39,372 nt of DNA from SAR202 cluster bacterium bin16 (GTDB taxonomy: Bacteria > Chloroflexota > Dehalococcoidia > Lucifugimonadales > Australimonadaceae), in assembly GCA_002238425.1 (NCBI GenBank), contig MPMJ01000030.1, positions 1 to 39,372 of the forward strand, in the 5' to 3' direction. The notes beneath the pieces are model-generated. The model worked only from the letters and a program-made list of their open reading frames with translations, was not told where the DNA came from and did not search any database. The position numbers were made by a program, and so were the translations under genes. Shown here one piece after another: positions 28,621-37,144 of the stretch (positions are counted from its first letter, which is position 1; each line of letters opens with the position of its first letter).

Positions 28621-31600
28621 TTAAATGCCAAGGAAGTTAAAGAAGCGCCTAATGATTCCCTGAAGTGCCGGGTCGAATTCAAAATCGCCAAAGAAGCCGT
28701 CGTCGTTCCTCGGGGCCAAAGAAACCAGTATGCCGGTGCCGACAGTCGAGAAGGTGTTGGCTTCATGGGGAGCGAGCAAGATGGTAGTGACGCTGAGGCT
28801 GACGGGAACGGGTAGCTGAGCAAACTGCGCTTCAAACGATTGGATGGTCTGATCGACGGCAGCCCTGTAAGAGCCAACGAACTGCTGGTAGTAGATACGC
28901 GCACCCACCTCATAGCCCTGGAAAGAGCCTTGGGGCTGGCGCAGTTGGGTGTCAATCGAATCGCGCATGCGGCCGGTTACGACTGGACAAAGCTCGCGCA
29001 ACCGCTGTTCAACCAGCGCGGTGATCTGCATGAGGAACTCGAGATTACTGCCTTCGAGGTGCGGCGGCACGAACTCAGTGGTGTTGGGCAAGAACCATAC
29101 CTCAACGGAAGGGATGCTTTGGCCGTTATCATCGGCGGGACTTATCGCGGGGACGACGTTGAGGAAGCCCCCGTGGGTGAGGTTCTCTTTGAGGGCGTTT
29201 CCTTCCGCGATGGCCGTTGGGATGACGCTGTTGTAGTCGTCGTCGTCAATCGCGTCAGAGTGGTTCGATCCGATGATGAGGCCGAAGCGTTCGCCTTCTT
29301 GATAGGAGTAGATGCCAATGGTGACGTGGAGCAGGCTACCGGTCACGCCCCCTTGGATGATGCCGAGGATGGAGTTGGCGAGGTTTAGCGCGTCCGTAGC
29401 AATAGGGGTGTCGAAGTCGGCCGGGTCCAGCGATGGGCGAGGGTCGTAGTCTCTGTAGTTGTCCGTATCCGCATCGTCCGGGTCGCCACCAATGATATTG
29501 CCGTCTATGTCGTACACGGTGAACTCGCCGGTAGTCTCGTCCAAGACGGTGAAGTATCCAGTGGCCGGGTCATACGAGAAGTCAGGAGCACCTTCCATCA
29601 GGAAGAAGACGCCGTTGCGGTCGATGCCTATCCAGCGGTCGCCTATCGCGTCGTAGAAGTAGGGGAAGAACCGCTGCCCTATGTCGATGGGGCCCTGATC
29701 AACGCGGCCACCGGGCCTCTGACGGGGAACGCCCATTTGCGGGGGGATGATGTTGAGGTCTTCGAGCGGGATGGGGTAGCCCTCCTCATCGACGATGACC
29801 GGGCGGCCATGCTGATCGAGTCCAATCCAATGGCCAATCGTATCGTCGTAATAGATATCGCCGACGTAGGTGTCCGGATCATATTCATCGATGCCGCCGT
29901 CGCCAGTTCGGTCTTCCGGGCGGGTTATGTTGGCCCATATCGGGTTGCCATTGTCGTCCGTGCCCACCTGTTCGCCGCCGGGGAAGTAGCCTTCGAGGTT
30001 CGCTTGGACGACGTGGCGGCCACCGGACTGTTCCTGGACGAAGTGCCCAATCTCCGGGTCGTAATACATGTTATCGGGCAGCGTGGCGAACATCTGGGCG
30101 AGGCGTTGGCGTCCATTGGGCGTCGAGTCGTCCGGCAGCTCGGTAATGGGTATCGGCGGAGTGCCGTCCGTGAACTCCGCCCGGTCTATCTCGACATAGC
30201 CCCGGTTAGAGTCGTAGAAGTAGAGCGTCGGATCTGATCCGCCGAGCGGGTTCCTTGGGCTGTCGAATGCACCCCGGGGCGGACGGCCTTCGGTATCGAA
30301 GTGGTCTGAGAAGTCCGCTTGAATGACGTGGCGGCCTTGTGAGTCTATCTCAATGAAGTGCCCAATCTCCGGATCGTAATAGACGTTATCCGGCAGGCTG
30401 GAGAACAGGTTGGCGAGGGCGCGGCGTCCGGCGGGCGTGCTGGCGTCCGGCAACTCCGTGCGGGGGATGGGGCCTTCGCCGTCGGAAAACTCACTGCGAT
30501 CTATCCTGTAGAGTCCGACGTTCGGGTCGTAGTAGTAGAGGTCGGGCTGGGCCGGGGAGGCGTCGAAAGAAGGATCGGGCCGATCTTCGTCAACCGGAGT
30601 GCCGCCACCGCCACCGGTATCGCCAGTGCCACCGGTATCGCCGCTACCAGGAACATCGCTCCTGCCAGTGCCACCGGTATCACCGCTGCCAGTACCGCCC
30701 GGGTCGCCGTAATCGTATATGATGACCACGTTGCGGGGATCAATATCCAAATGGAGGATTTGGAGATAAAGAACAATGACATATTCAATCTCGCTCTCGT
30801 GGACTGGCCAGTCGGGGCGACCATAGACGGTGGAAACAAGGTCAGAATAGCGTACCTGTAATTCAACGTCGTCGTCGTCATCTACTGTCGTGGGCTTGGC
30901 CGCGATGAAGCCAGCGGGATTGGCACCCGGGCTCTCATCCTCGTCGTCATCATCGTCGTCCGAGGGGGTCTGGCCTAACGTTCCTCCTTGCTGAATCTCG
31001 ATCTGACGGCGACGTTCATCCTCTTCACGCTGTCTGCGCCGCCGATCCTCTTCCTCTTGTTGACGCCGTAGAATCTCTTGCTCTATAAGCTCCTGTCGGC
31101 GTCGTTCCTCTTCGGCGCGCCGCCGGTCTTCTTCCGCTTGGCGGCGTCGTTCGGCCTCCGCTGCTTGGCGGCGTCGTATCTCATCTTCCAGCGCTTGCAG
31201 GCGACGCCGTTCTTCTTCGGCCTCCTCTTCGCGCCTGCGTTCTTCTTCCTCGCGACGCCGCCGTTCCTCTTCTTCTTCCTGTTCACGCCGCCGGCGGTCC
31301 GCCTCCTCCTGTGCCCGTCGTTCGCGCCGCCGTCTATCCGCCTCCTGCTGTGCACGTCGTCGCCGGTCGGCCTCTTCCTGTGCACGTCGTTCGCGCTCTT
31401 CTTGTTCGCGTTGCTCTCGTTCGCGCCGGCGGCGGTCGGCCTCCTCCTGGATCAGTCTATCCCGCTCCTCCCGGTCTCGGTCGCGCTGTTCTTGTTCGCG
31501 ACGCTCTCGTTCCTCTTGTTCGCGCCGCCGCCGTTCCGCTTCTTGTTCGCGCCGTTCCCGCTCTTCTTCCTCGCGCCGTTCCCGTTCCTCGCGCCGCCGC

Positions 31601-32217
31601 CGTTCCTCAATCTGACGGCGCATCTCCTCTTCGCGCCGACGACGATCCTCTAATTCGCGGTCTTCGCGTTCCTGCTCCGCTTCCCGCCGCCGGTCTTCTT
31701 CCTCCTCAGCCTCAAGACGTCGCCGTTCCTCTTCGGCTTCCCGTCGCTCCCGTTCAGCTTCGCGCTCCTCTTCCTCCCGTTCGCGCCGTTCATCTTCCTC
31801 TTCTTGACGCTGACGTTCCTCCTCATCATCATCGTCATCACCAGAAGGGGTGCGGGGCTGGCCCAGTGTTCGCCGTTGTTCCGCTTCGATTCGACGCCGA
31901 CGTTCTTCGGCCTCTCTTCGCGCCCTCAGTTCGCGTTGTCTGCGCTCCTGTTCCTCGTAGGCTTCTATAGCCGCACGGCGACGACGGTCGGCCTCATTTC
32001 GACGCCTATCTTCCGCCTGGCGCCTCTGAATCTCAAGGATAGGGTTAGAACCGCCGGCCGCTTCGTCCGAGTCGAAGCGCTCAAGGTCATCACCACCGGC
32101 GGGCTCGTCCGAGTCGAAGCGCTCAAGGTCATTGAGTTGACCGCCGCCAACGTCATCGGGGTCTTGGCCACTCGAACGGGTGATAATCACCTCGTTGGGA
32201 TGAAACCAACGGGCCAT
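28621..32217 (-). CDS. Very large composite virion protein (1198 aa)
   Basis: It has four parts. (1) A short N-terminus (MARWFHPNEVIITRSSGQDP) and a Gly/Asp stretch. (2) About 300 residues of near-continuous Arg/Glu coiled coil (RRREEEE type). (3) A Gly/Thr hinge, then repeats of (D/N)xYYDPEIGHF...GRHV(I/V)QA and YYD..IGHWIGLD at residues ~560-900. (4) A C-terminal domain with RLRELCPVVTGRMRDSID (residues ~1060-1080) that resembles HK97 gp10-like neck proteins. The coiled coil could act as a tape-measure or collar rod, the repeats as surface modules. The start overlaps the upstream stop as TGATG. No known family covers the whole. Confidence 0.65.
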   Translation of the reverse strand: MARWFHPNEVIITRSSGQDPDDVGGGQLNDLERFDSDEPAGGDDLERFDSDEAAGGSNPILEIQRRQAEDRRRNEADRRRRAAIEAYEEQERRQRELRARREAEERRRRIEAEQRRTLGQPRTPSGDDDDDEEERQRQEEEDERREREEEEREAERERREAEEERRRLEAEEEEDRRREAEQEREDRELEDRRRREEEMRRQIEERRRREERERREEEERERREQEAERRRREQEERERREQEQRDRDREERDRLIQEEADRRRREREQREQEERERRAQEEADRRRRAQQEADRRRRERRAQEEADRRRREQEEEEERRRREEEERRREEEAEEERRRLQALEDEIRRRQAAEAERRRQAEEDRRRAEEERRRQELIEQEILRRQQEEEDRRRRQREEDERRRQIEIQQGGTLGQTPSDDDDDDEDESPGANPAGFIAAKPTTVDDDDDVELQVRYSDLVSTVYGRPDWPVHESEIEYVIVLYLQILHLDIDPRNVVIIYDYGDPGGTGSGDTGGTGRSDVPGSGDTGGTGDTGGGGGTPVDEDRPDPSFDASPAQPDLYYYDPNVGLYRIDRSEFSDGEGPIPRTELPDASTPAGRRALANLFSSLPDNVYYDPEIGHFIEIDSQGRHVIQADFSDHFDTEGRPPRGAFDSPRNPLGGSDPTLYFYDSNRGYVEIDRAEFTDGTPPIPITELPDDSTPNGRQRLAQMFATLPDNMYYDPEIGHFVQEQSGGRHVVQANLEGYFPGGEQVGTDDNGNPIWANITRPEDRTGDGGIDEYDPDTYVGDIYYDDTIGHWIGLDQHGRPVIVDEEGYPIPLEDLNIIPPQMGVPRQRPGGRVDQGPIDIGQRFFPYFYDAIGDRWIGIDRNGVFFLMEGAPDFSYDPATGYFTVLDETTGEFTVYDIDGNIIGGDPDDADTDNYRDYDPRPSLDPADFDTPIATDALNLANSILGIIQGGVTGSLLHVTIGIYSYQEGERFGLIIGSNHSDAIDDDDYNSVIPTAIAEGNALKENLTHGGFLNVVPAISPADDNGQSIPSVEVWFLPNTTEFVPPHLEGSNLEFLMQITALVEQRLRELCPVVTGRMRDSIDTQLRQPQGSFQGYEVGARIYYQQFVGSYRAAVDQTIQSFEAQFAQLPVPVSLSVTTILLAPHEANTFSTVGTGILVSLAPRNDDGFFGDFEFDPALQGIIRRFFNFLGI

Positions 32218-34426
32218 CAGGTTGTCTCATAGGTCACATCGAGCTGCATCCGGCCATCCCTCGAGCTGGCCGTAGCACCGGATTGCCAGTCGCAGGTCAG
32301 CCAGAGGTACGCACCGTCGAGGCCGTTGGCTTGGGCGGGCGTGAGGGTGTAATCGAAGGAGACATCGCCGGCGGGCTGGAAGCTGCCGCTGTCTCTGAGC
32401 AGGGTCGCTCCGGACACGCTGTTCCATCCCGGCCAAGGGGAGGCGGGTTGCGGCGGGGCGTTTTGAGACGAGAAGAGGCGAAACCGGCAGCCTCTGTTAG
32501 TGTTGGCCGTCATCCTAACGCGCAGTCCAGAGATGCGGTGTCCGTCCAGGGCCAAGAGGCGGTAGTAGGAGGCCAACAGGCGGTCGTACACGCGGGCGTG
32601 GCCAGTGACCAGGTCGGAGGCCAGCGGGGTGGCGACGATGATGTTCTCGGTGCGGAGCGGGTAGTTGTCGCGAGTCTGGAAGAGCTGACCGGCCTGAGAG
32701 ACCTGAGAGAAATAGGTCTCGGTGAAGGTGGCCTCCTCCCGGTCTTTGATGCGGGCGGCCACCACCGCGAGGCTGCGCGAGCCCCAGTCCAGTTGCGTCT
32801 CCTCGACGAGGTAGTAGCGTTCATCGGCGACGGAGCCGAAGTCAATTAGGTCGCCCGGCAGCACGTCGCCCATCGGCAGGCGCAGCGAGAATCCAAACAG
32901 CGCGACCGGGTCCTCTTCCGTCCAGCGCGACCAGCGCTCGGAGCCGAGGCCCTCGACGAAGCGCGTGCGGGCGAGCTGGCGGTCGGGCTGGGAGCACCAG
33001 CGGAAGCGCCGCTCATCCTCGATGATGCCGAATTCTTCTTGGTCGGCGGCATTGTCGATGGTGGTGCTGTTGGCGTAGAGCTGCCGCCTTTCGGCGTTGA
33101 GGACCAAGGGGTACTGTCCGAAGGGCGCGTTGACGCGGTTGGCGTACAGCGGGTGGGGGCCGAGGATGCGTATGTCATCACCACCGGCGGGATTCTTCAA
33201 AAGCCAGCCCGGGTCAACGGGTCGGCGCAGGTCATCGGCGGACGGCTCGAGGACAAAGCGGTCGGCCACCGACCAGACGGGTTCCTCCCCGGCGGGGGTG
33301 TTGGCTTGGCCGTGCCTCCTGTTGCCGTCTATCTGGCGGATGATGACCCCGTACTCGTCGGCTATCTCCCCGGCGGCCACCCCGACTTCCTCCGGTCCTT
33401 CGATGAAGGTGTAGATGTTGACGCCGCCGCGAAACTGGAAAGGGGCCGCGGCAATAAGGCCGTGGGCGTCGAGCGCCGCGGCGGGTTGGTTGGCCTTGTA
33501 GCGCAAGAGCCAGTAGATGACCTGTCCGGCCTCGCCGACGAGCTCGTTGGCGGCCAGCCCGGGCAGTGGGCGAGCCGCCGTGGTGGTGATGCCGCTGCCG
33601 GCGTACCACAAAAGCGTCTCCTCGTTATGCTCGATCCTGTCGCCTTGGCTGTCCTCGCGGTGCGCCCCGATCCACAGCGCCCTGTCCTCGTCCACGTCAT
33701 CCGAGTAGCTGTCCTCGGCGGTGTAGGGATTGAAGAAGACTTCCCCGAAGATGTTGGGGCCGCCGGTGAGGGGCAGGTTGCCCAGCGCCCAGCTCAGCGC
33801 CCCGCCGACGCGCCCTATGCAGTTCATGGGGAACAGCTCCGCGGAGATGGAGCGGGCGGCGCTGTCGCCGAACAGGATGGGGTACGGAAGGCCGCGGGTG
33901 CTTTCCGGCGCGCTATCGGAGTCAATCAGGTCCGTGAGGATGGGGAAGGACTGGTAGGCCAGCGGCCCGGACAGGAACAGGCGGCAGCGGCTGCCGTCGC
34001 GGCTGGGCGACGGCGGCCCGGTGGGGGGGGCGGAGGCCCCCCCGGGATAGACGGAGGTGGCGTGGGCGACGGCGTCCAGTTGGTGGGGACGAAGCCCCGC
34101 CAGGTATAGACGGAGCTGGCGTGGTTGCCGACGGTGGATTTGCGATAATCATCCGGGCTGTTGCCCTGCCCGATGCGGACCGTAACGGCCTTGCCGGACA
34201 GGTCGTAGGTGTCGTGGAGGGCGTCTATGTCCGCGAACGAGACGTCGAGCCAGTCGGTGGGGCGACGGCCGGGACGCCCGAACTCGTTGGCCGACTGGCG
34301 CAGGGAGGCGTCGTGGACGGTGAAGTTGCCGTAGTTGGTGCCGTCTTCGAGCACCTTGCGGCGGTCGGAGCCCCGGAGCGTGACATTGGGCGTGGCGGCT
34401 ATCTCAACGAGTATCTCGACGGTCAC
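32217..34426 (-). CDS. Large tail/baseplate-like protein, apparent -1 frameshift
   Basis: Reading starts at GTG (34426), overlapping the previous stop as GTGA, and gives VTVEILVEIAATPNVTLRGS and a good beta-rich protein to about 34100 (HASSVYTWRGFVPTNW). The frame then degenerates into a Pro-rich run and stops at 33926. The sensible continuation is in the -1 frame: HATSVYPGGA, then RLFLSGPLAYQSFPILTDLI, GLPYPILFGDSAARSISAEL, then the ~537-residue frame from MNCIGRVGGALSW to 32217. The switch lies between ~34021 and 34100, where runs of 8 C and 4 C occur on the coding strand. It is either programmed slippage or a sequencing error. The total would be ~737 residues. Probably a tail-tip or baseplate protein; no family recognised. 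Confidence 0.65.
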
Positions 34427-35181
34427 ACCAGTATCTCCGTGAAGGTGAAGTCGACGTCCGAGCGCAGTCCAGCCCGCTCCGTGCCGCTGATGGCCACCGA
34501 GCCCATGCGCCAGTCGCCGCGCTCTATCTCGAACATGAGGATGGGAAGCGACGCCCATTGCTCGATGAGCTGTTGGTCGGCGGCAGCCGCGTCCAAGGCC
34601 ACGTAGCGGAAGACGGAGTACTCGCCCTGGCGGATGGGCGGCGCATAAGGGTCGACGACGCGGGAGCGGTTCTGGCGGCGCTCGAGCGAGCCGCGTATCT
34701 CGCGCCCGAGCTGCTGTACTTGGCCGGGCTGGACGAAGCCGACGACGGTGCGGAAGGAGCGGGGCTGGGCTATCTGGTAGCGGATGGTCCGGAGGTCTCT
34801 GGTCTGTGTGGCCTCGTCAACGCGCAGGGAGGGGATGCCGGAAAGGTCGAGCTGGACGATGGGGACGGTCTCTTCCACGGCACCGGTGCTGCTGCGGAGG
34901 CGCACGGCGACGGCCTGCGCGGACAGCCGGTAGAACAGGGAGGCGATGGCGTTGATGGGCCGGTCGGTGGTTGACAGGTGCTCTATGTTCCACGTGATGG
35001 CGTTGGCTACGTCCAGGCCGGAGGTGTAGAAGCGCAGCAGCGGGTCGAAGTTGGCCAGGTTCTCCTTGACGGACGGCTCCTCCCCATCGACGGTCTCGGT
35101 CAAGGAGCCGCTGGACAGGGTCGAGGTGACGACACTAAAGGCCCGGTCCGGGATGAACGCGCGGGGGTAGTGGTCGGCCAT
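34423..35181 (-). CDS. Tail/virion protein (252 aa)
   Basis: A 252-residue protein (MADHYPRAFIPDRAFSVVTS and on). The middle is rich in beta-strands and the C-terminus contains EYSVFRYVALDAAAADQQLI and FEIERGDWRMGSVAISGTER, resembling structural proteins of tails with an intimate link to its neighbours. Its start overlaps the previous stop as TGATG and its own stop overlaps the next start as GTGA. No family is recognised; the role is inferred from operon context. Confidence 0.6.
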   Translation of the reverse strand: MADHYPRAFIPDRAFSVVTSTLSSGSLTETVDGEEPSVKENLANFDPLLRFYTSGLDVANAITWNIEHLSTTDRPINAIASLFYRLSAQAVAVRLRSSTGAVEETVPIVQLDLSGIPSLRVDEATQTRDLRTIRYQIAQPRSFRTVVGFVQPGQVQQLGREIRGSLERRQNRSRVVDPYAPPIRQGEYSVFRYVALDAAAADQQLIEQWASLPILMFEIERGDWRMGSVAISGTERAGLRSDVDFTFTEILV

Positions 35182-35951
35182 CAGGTTGAGGGTACCACTT
35201 CCTGCAAGCGGAGCCGGGCGTCGCTGTAGTCGCTGAACTGACGGTCCGTGATCACCAGCGGCCCGTCCACGAACCCGTACACGACATCATCGGACTGGGT
35301 GTCGTCGTAGAAGACTATCGAGGAGGTGGCGTTGGTGGCCCGGTAGAGGTCGCGAAGCTCGTCGCGCTCGATCCGGGAAAGGGCCGTCCAGGTGATGTTG
35401 ACCTCGCGGAACAGGGCGCGGCTGCTGGAGGGTATCTGGATGCCGCGCGGAAGGCGCTCGAAGCGCAAGCGGCCGAGGTTAATGCGGACGGACTGGGGAA
35501 GGGCCTGCGGGCTGACGAGCTCACCAGCGATGATGAGCGCCGTCTCGAGGCGACGGCTGGCCGCGACCTGGGGAAAGACGACCTGTATGCGGCGAACGCC
35601 GGTGTAGGTCTGCGCGAACAGCCGGTGGGCCGACTGGCCAGAGACGAGAGCCTGTGCGGTCTGACCGTTGTTGATGACCTGGTTGCCAGCGGTCGGCAGC
35701 AGGTTGATGGTGGCCTGACCGGTGACGTTGGGGTCGATGATGGAGACGAAGTTAATCCGCTGGTCGGCTCCGGCGGTGAGCGTGACGGTATAAGCCTGAG
35801 CCGCGGCGCGGGCGTTGGTGATGAGGCGACGGCGGAGGTTGACGTCCCGTATGTCAGCAGCGCGAGAGGATTCGGATAGGTCGTCCGGCGTGACGACGAC
35901 GGCGACCCCATCGGCGTTGAAGGGGAAAGAGGTTGCGAGTGAGATGGCCAT
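35181..35951 (-). CDS. Putative virion protein, paralogue B
   Basis: A 256-residue protein (MAISLATSFPFNADGVAVVV) and first gene of the leftward tail block. It is a paralogue of the product of 790-1542: both share LRRRLIT-like, FVSIIDPNVTGQATINLL-like and VVFPQ segments and the R.ERDELRDL-like C-terminal helix. AGGA lies ~11 bases before the ATG. The region upstream has a perfect 16-bp palindrome at 35967-35982. The two paralogues head and close the two structural blocks, suggesting an internal duplication of a tail or capsid-surface protein. Confidence 0.65.
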   Translation of the reverse strand: MAISLATSFPFNADGVAVVVTPDDLSESSRAADIRDVNLRRRLITNARAAAQAYTVTLTAGADQRINFVSIIDPNVTGQATINLLPTAGNQVINNGQTAQALVSGQSAHRLFAQTYTGVRRIQVVFPQVAASRRLETALIIAGELVSPQALPQSVRINLGRLRFERLPRGIQIPSSSRALFREVNITWTALSRIERDELRDLYRATNATSSIVFYDDTQSDDVVYGFVDGPLVITDRQFSDYSDARLRLQEVVPST

Positions 35952-35966
35952 GGATTCTCTGTCCTG

Positions 35967-35982
35967 TTAGAGGTTCCTCTAA
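35967..35982 (-). promoter_or_regulatory. 16-bp operator-like palindrome at the late promoter
   Basis: TTAGAGGTTCCTCTAA is a perfect palindrome. The minus strand reads CATTATATTAGAGGAACC, so a -10-like TATATT (complement of 35981-35986) abuts the palindrome, followed about 15 bases on by the start of the leftward structural block. A bound protein would block or start that transcript. No good -35 is seen. Confidence 0.5.
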
Positions 35983-36294
35983 TATAATGAGTGATTTAGA
36001 ACAGAAAAGGAGCGAAACAGGGTGACAAGGCTGCAAGAGAGGCGCGAATTTTATCAGTTTTCGTCGATTTTGGCGATGTTTTGAGAGAATTCGGCCATCT
36101 TTTTGGCCAAAATATCGCCGTTTTGGCAACGGAATGGGCCGAGAATGGCCGCACGTCTAGTGCATATCTACGAATTTTGATGTAGATATCGGGGATTTTT
36201 CCTGTATATGAATCGTATATACAATCTTGGTGGAGAGAAGCGGAGGAGGGGCTGTGGGGACAAAGATACACTGGTTAGTGTCGGATTTAGGCTA

Positions 36295-36454
36295 TTAACG
36301 CCCGTTTTGTTTCACTAGGCATATGATACCCTACGCACGCACGCGTATAGAAAAGCAAAATGGTAAATTACACAATATTGTGTATATAACGCGCACGCGC
36401 ACGCGCAGGGAAAGCACCTGGGCAATATGCCTAGTGAAGCAAGATGGGCGTTAA
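36295..36454. repeat. 30-bp inverted repeat, 100 bp apart
   Basis: The left arm (36295-36324) begins TTAACGCCCG and ends TTCACTAGGCATAT. The right arm (36425-36454) is its reverse complement at 27 of 30 positions. The 100 bp between hold the CACAATATTGTG palindrome and CGCACGC/GCGCACGCGC tracts. No short flanking target duplication is visible. It could be an origin, a regulatory cruciform or a small mobile element. Confidence 0.75.
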
Positions 36455-36483
36455 TTGCTGGATTACGTTAGATTACGTAGTAT
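36455..36483 (+). promoter_or_regulatory. Promoter for the zinc-finger gene
   Basis: TTGCTG (36455-36460), a 17-base spacer and TAGTAT (36478-36483). The spacer is a direct repeat of GATTACGT(T/A), so it may also be an operator. The predicted start lies about 20 bases before the ATG at 36509, leaving an AGGAGG site (36497-36502). Confidence 0.5.
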
Positions 36484-36508
36484 TATGTCCATTAATAGGA
36501 GGCGTCTA

Positions 36509-37009
36509 ATGATGACCCAATGCGAAGGATGTAGCGTTCTAATAAGCCAGCCAGCAAAGGGAAGGCGTAGGAGATTCTGTAGCGATGCTTGTAGGAAAAG
36601 ACTGCGTCGTATAGAGAACGGTCCTAACTATCCCGTAATAGAGTGCGCCAATGAAGGATGCACAGAGCGCTTTGAGAAGTGGAGCCATAACCACCGATTC
36701 TGTTCGGCTACCTGTAGGAATGCGGCCCAGTATCGGCGCAATAAGCCCCCATCAGAGGAAGTATGGATAGAGTGCGCTTCTGAATGGTGCAATGAGCATT
36801 TCAAGCGCGTCCACCCAAACCAGCGCTATTGTAGCGCTTCTTGTAGAGGCGGCGATATATCCATGTTCGGCGATCCATTGCCAGAAGATTGGGGAGAGCG
36901 GCTGGAGGAGAAGGCTAATCAGCGGCGAGCGTCTAATGGAAGACCCATAAAGCCCGGACAAGGATACTCTTTACCCTATCCGGGGCGAGCGGCTAATGGA
37001 GAAGGCTAA
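36509..37009 (+). CDS. Triple zinc-finger protein
   Basis: A 166-residue protein from the ATG after AGGAGG (MMTQCEGCSVLISQPAKGRR). It carries three similar fingers: CEGC...RFCSDACRKR, CANEGC...RFCSATCRNA and CASEWC...RYCSASCRGG, each Cx2-4C plus CxxxC. The basic linker (KGRRRRF) suggests DNA binding. A short segment EKANQRRASNG near the end is echoed in the next DNA (EKANQRR at 36999). It is the only gene between the divergent control region and the gene-poor end, and could regulate that region or replication; the role is inferred. The 131-residue protein at 12849-13244 has one related finger. Confidence 0.7.
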   Translation: MMTQCEGCSVLISQPAKGRRRRFCSDACRKRLRRIENGPNYPVIECANEGCTERFEKWSHNHRFCSATCRNAAQYRRNKPPSEEVWIECASEWCNEHFKRVHPNQRYCSASCRGGDISMFGDPLPEDWGERLEEKANQRRASNGRPIKPGQGYSLPYPGRAANGEG

Positions 37010-37016
37010 CCAGCGG

Positions 37017-37045
37017 CGTGGATACGTGGATAGTGATGTGGATAA
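37017..37045 (+). promoter_or_regulatory. Three GTGGATA iterons, the last a perfect DnaA box
   Basis: CGTGGATAC (37017-37025), CGTGGATAG (37025-37033) and TGTGGATAA (37037-37045) are three phased 9-mers. The last is the exact reverse complement of the DnaA box TTATCCACA. Copy 2 of the three-copy element starts with the same perfect box at 20992. DnaA binding or origin function is inference. Confidence 0.45.
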
Positions 37046-37144
37046 GCGGCGCTATTATGCCCGACTCGACGGGGGCTTGTTCCATATCCCTCGACAGCAA
37101 TAGTCCCGTACGGGGCGGAGTAAGGGGCCTGTAATCCAGACCTA
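37037..37144 (+). repeat. Three-copy module-boundary element, copy 3
   Basis: It starts with the DnaA box TGTGGATAA, continues ...TTATGCCCGACTCGACGGGGGC, then has a variable centre, TCGACAGCAATAGTCCCG, TACGGGGCGGAGTAAGGGG and ...AATCCAGACCT. A 35-codon frame from ATG 36996 to TAG 37103 runs through it and ends YARLDGGLFHIPRQQ, like the end of the protein at 7315-8133. That likeness probably follows from DNA conservation rather than from selection on a peptide. Confidence 0.8.

Larger units (their letters stand above)
35952..36508. other. Divergent control region with palindromes and AT-rich DNA
   Basis: This 557-base gap separates the leftward block from the rightward zinc-finger gene. Besides the operator-like palindrome it holds a hairpin (36164-36189: ATATCTAC/GTAGATAT), an imperfect palindrome GTATATGAATCGTATATAC (36204-36222), the 30-bp inverted repeat (36295-36454), CACAATATTGTG, alternating GCGCACGCGCACGCGC (about 36391-36406) and a promoter (36455-36483). 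It is much richer in A/T than its surroundings. No gene is present. Confidence 0.7.

Noticed and set aside
31078..31653. Plus-strand frame rich in Phe/Leu resembling a membrane protein
   Set aside because: It is the complement of the Arg/Glu coiled-coil codons of the 1198-residue protein.
33039..34109. Long plus-strand open frame opposite the tail gene
   Set aside because: It is a shadow of GC-rich codons on the minus strand; the minus-strand protein is coherent and operon-linked.
36996..37103. 35-codon frame ending YARLDGGLFHIPRQQ
   Set aside because: Copy 2 has no start codon in this frame and conservation is stronger after the stop, so it is explained by the DNA element.
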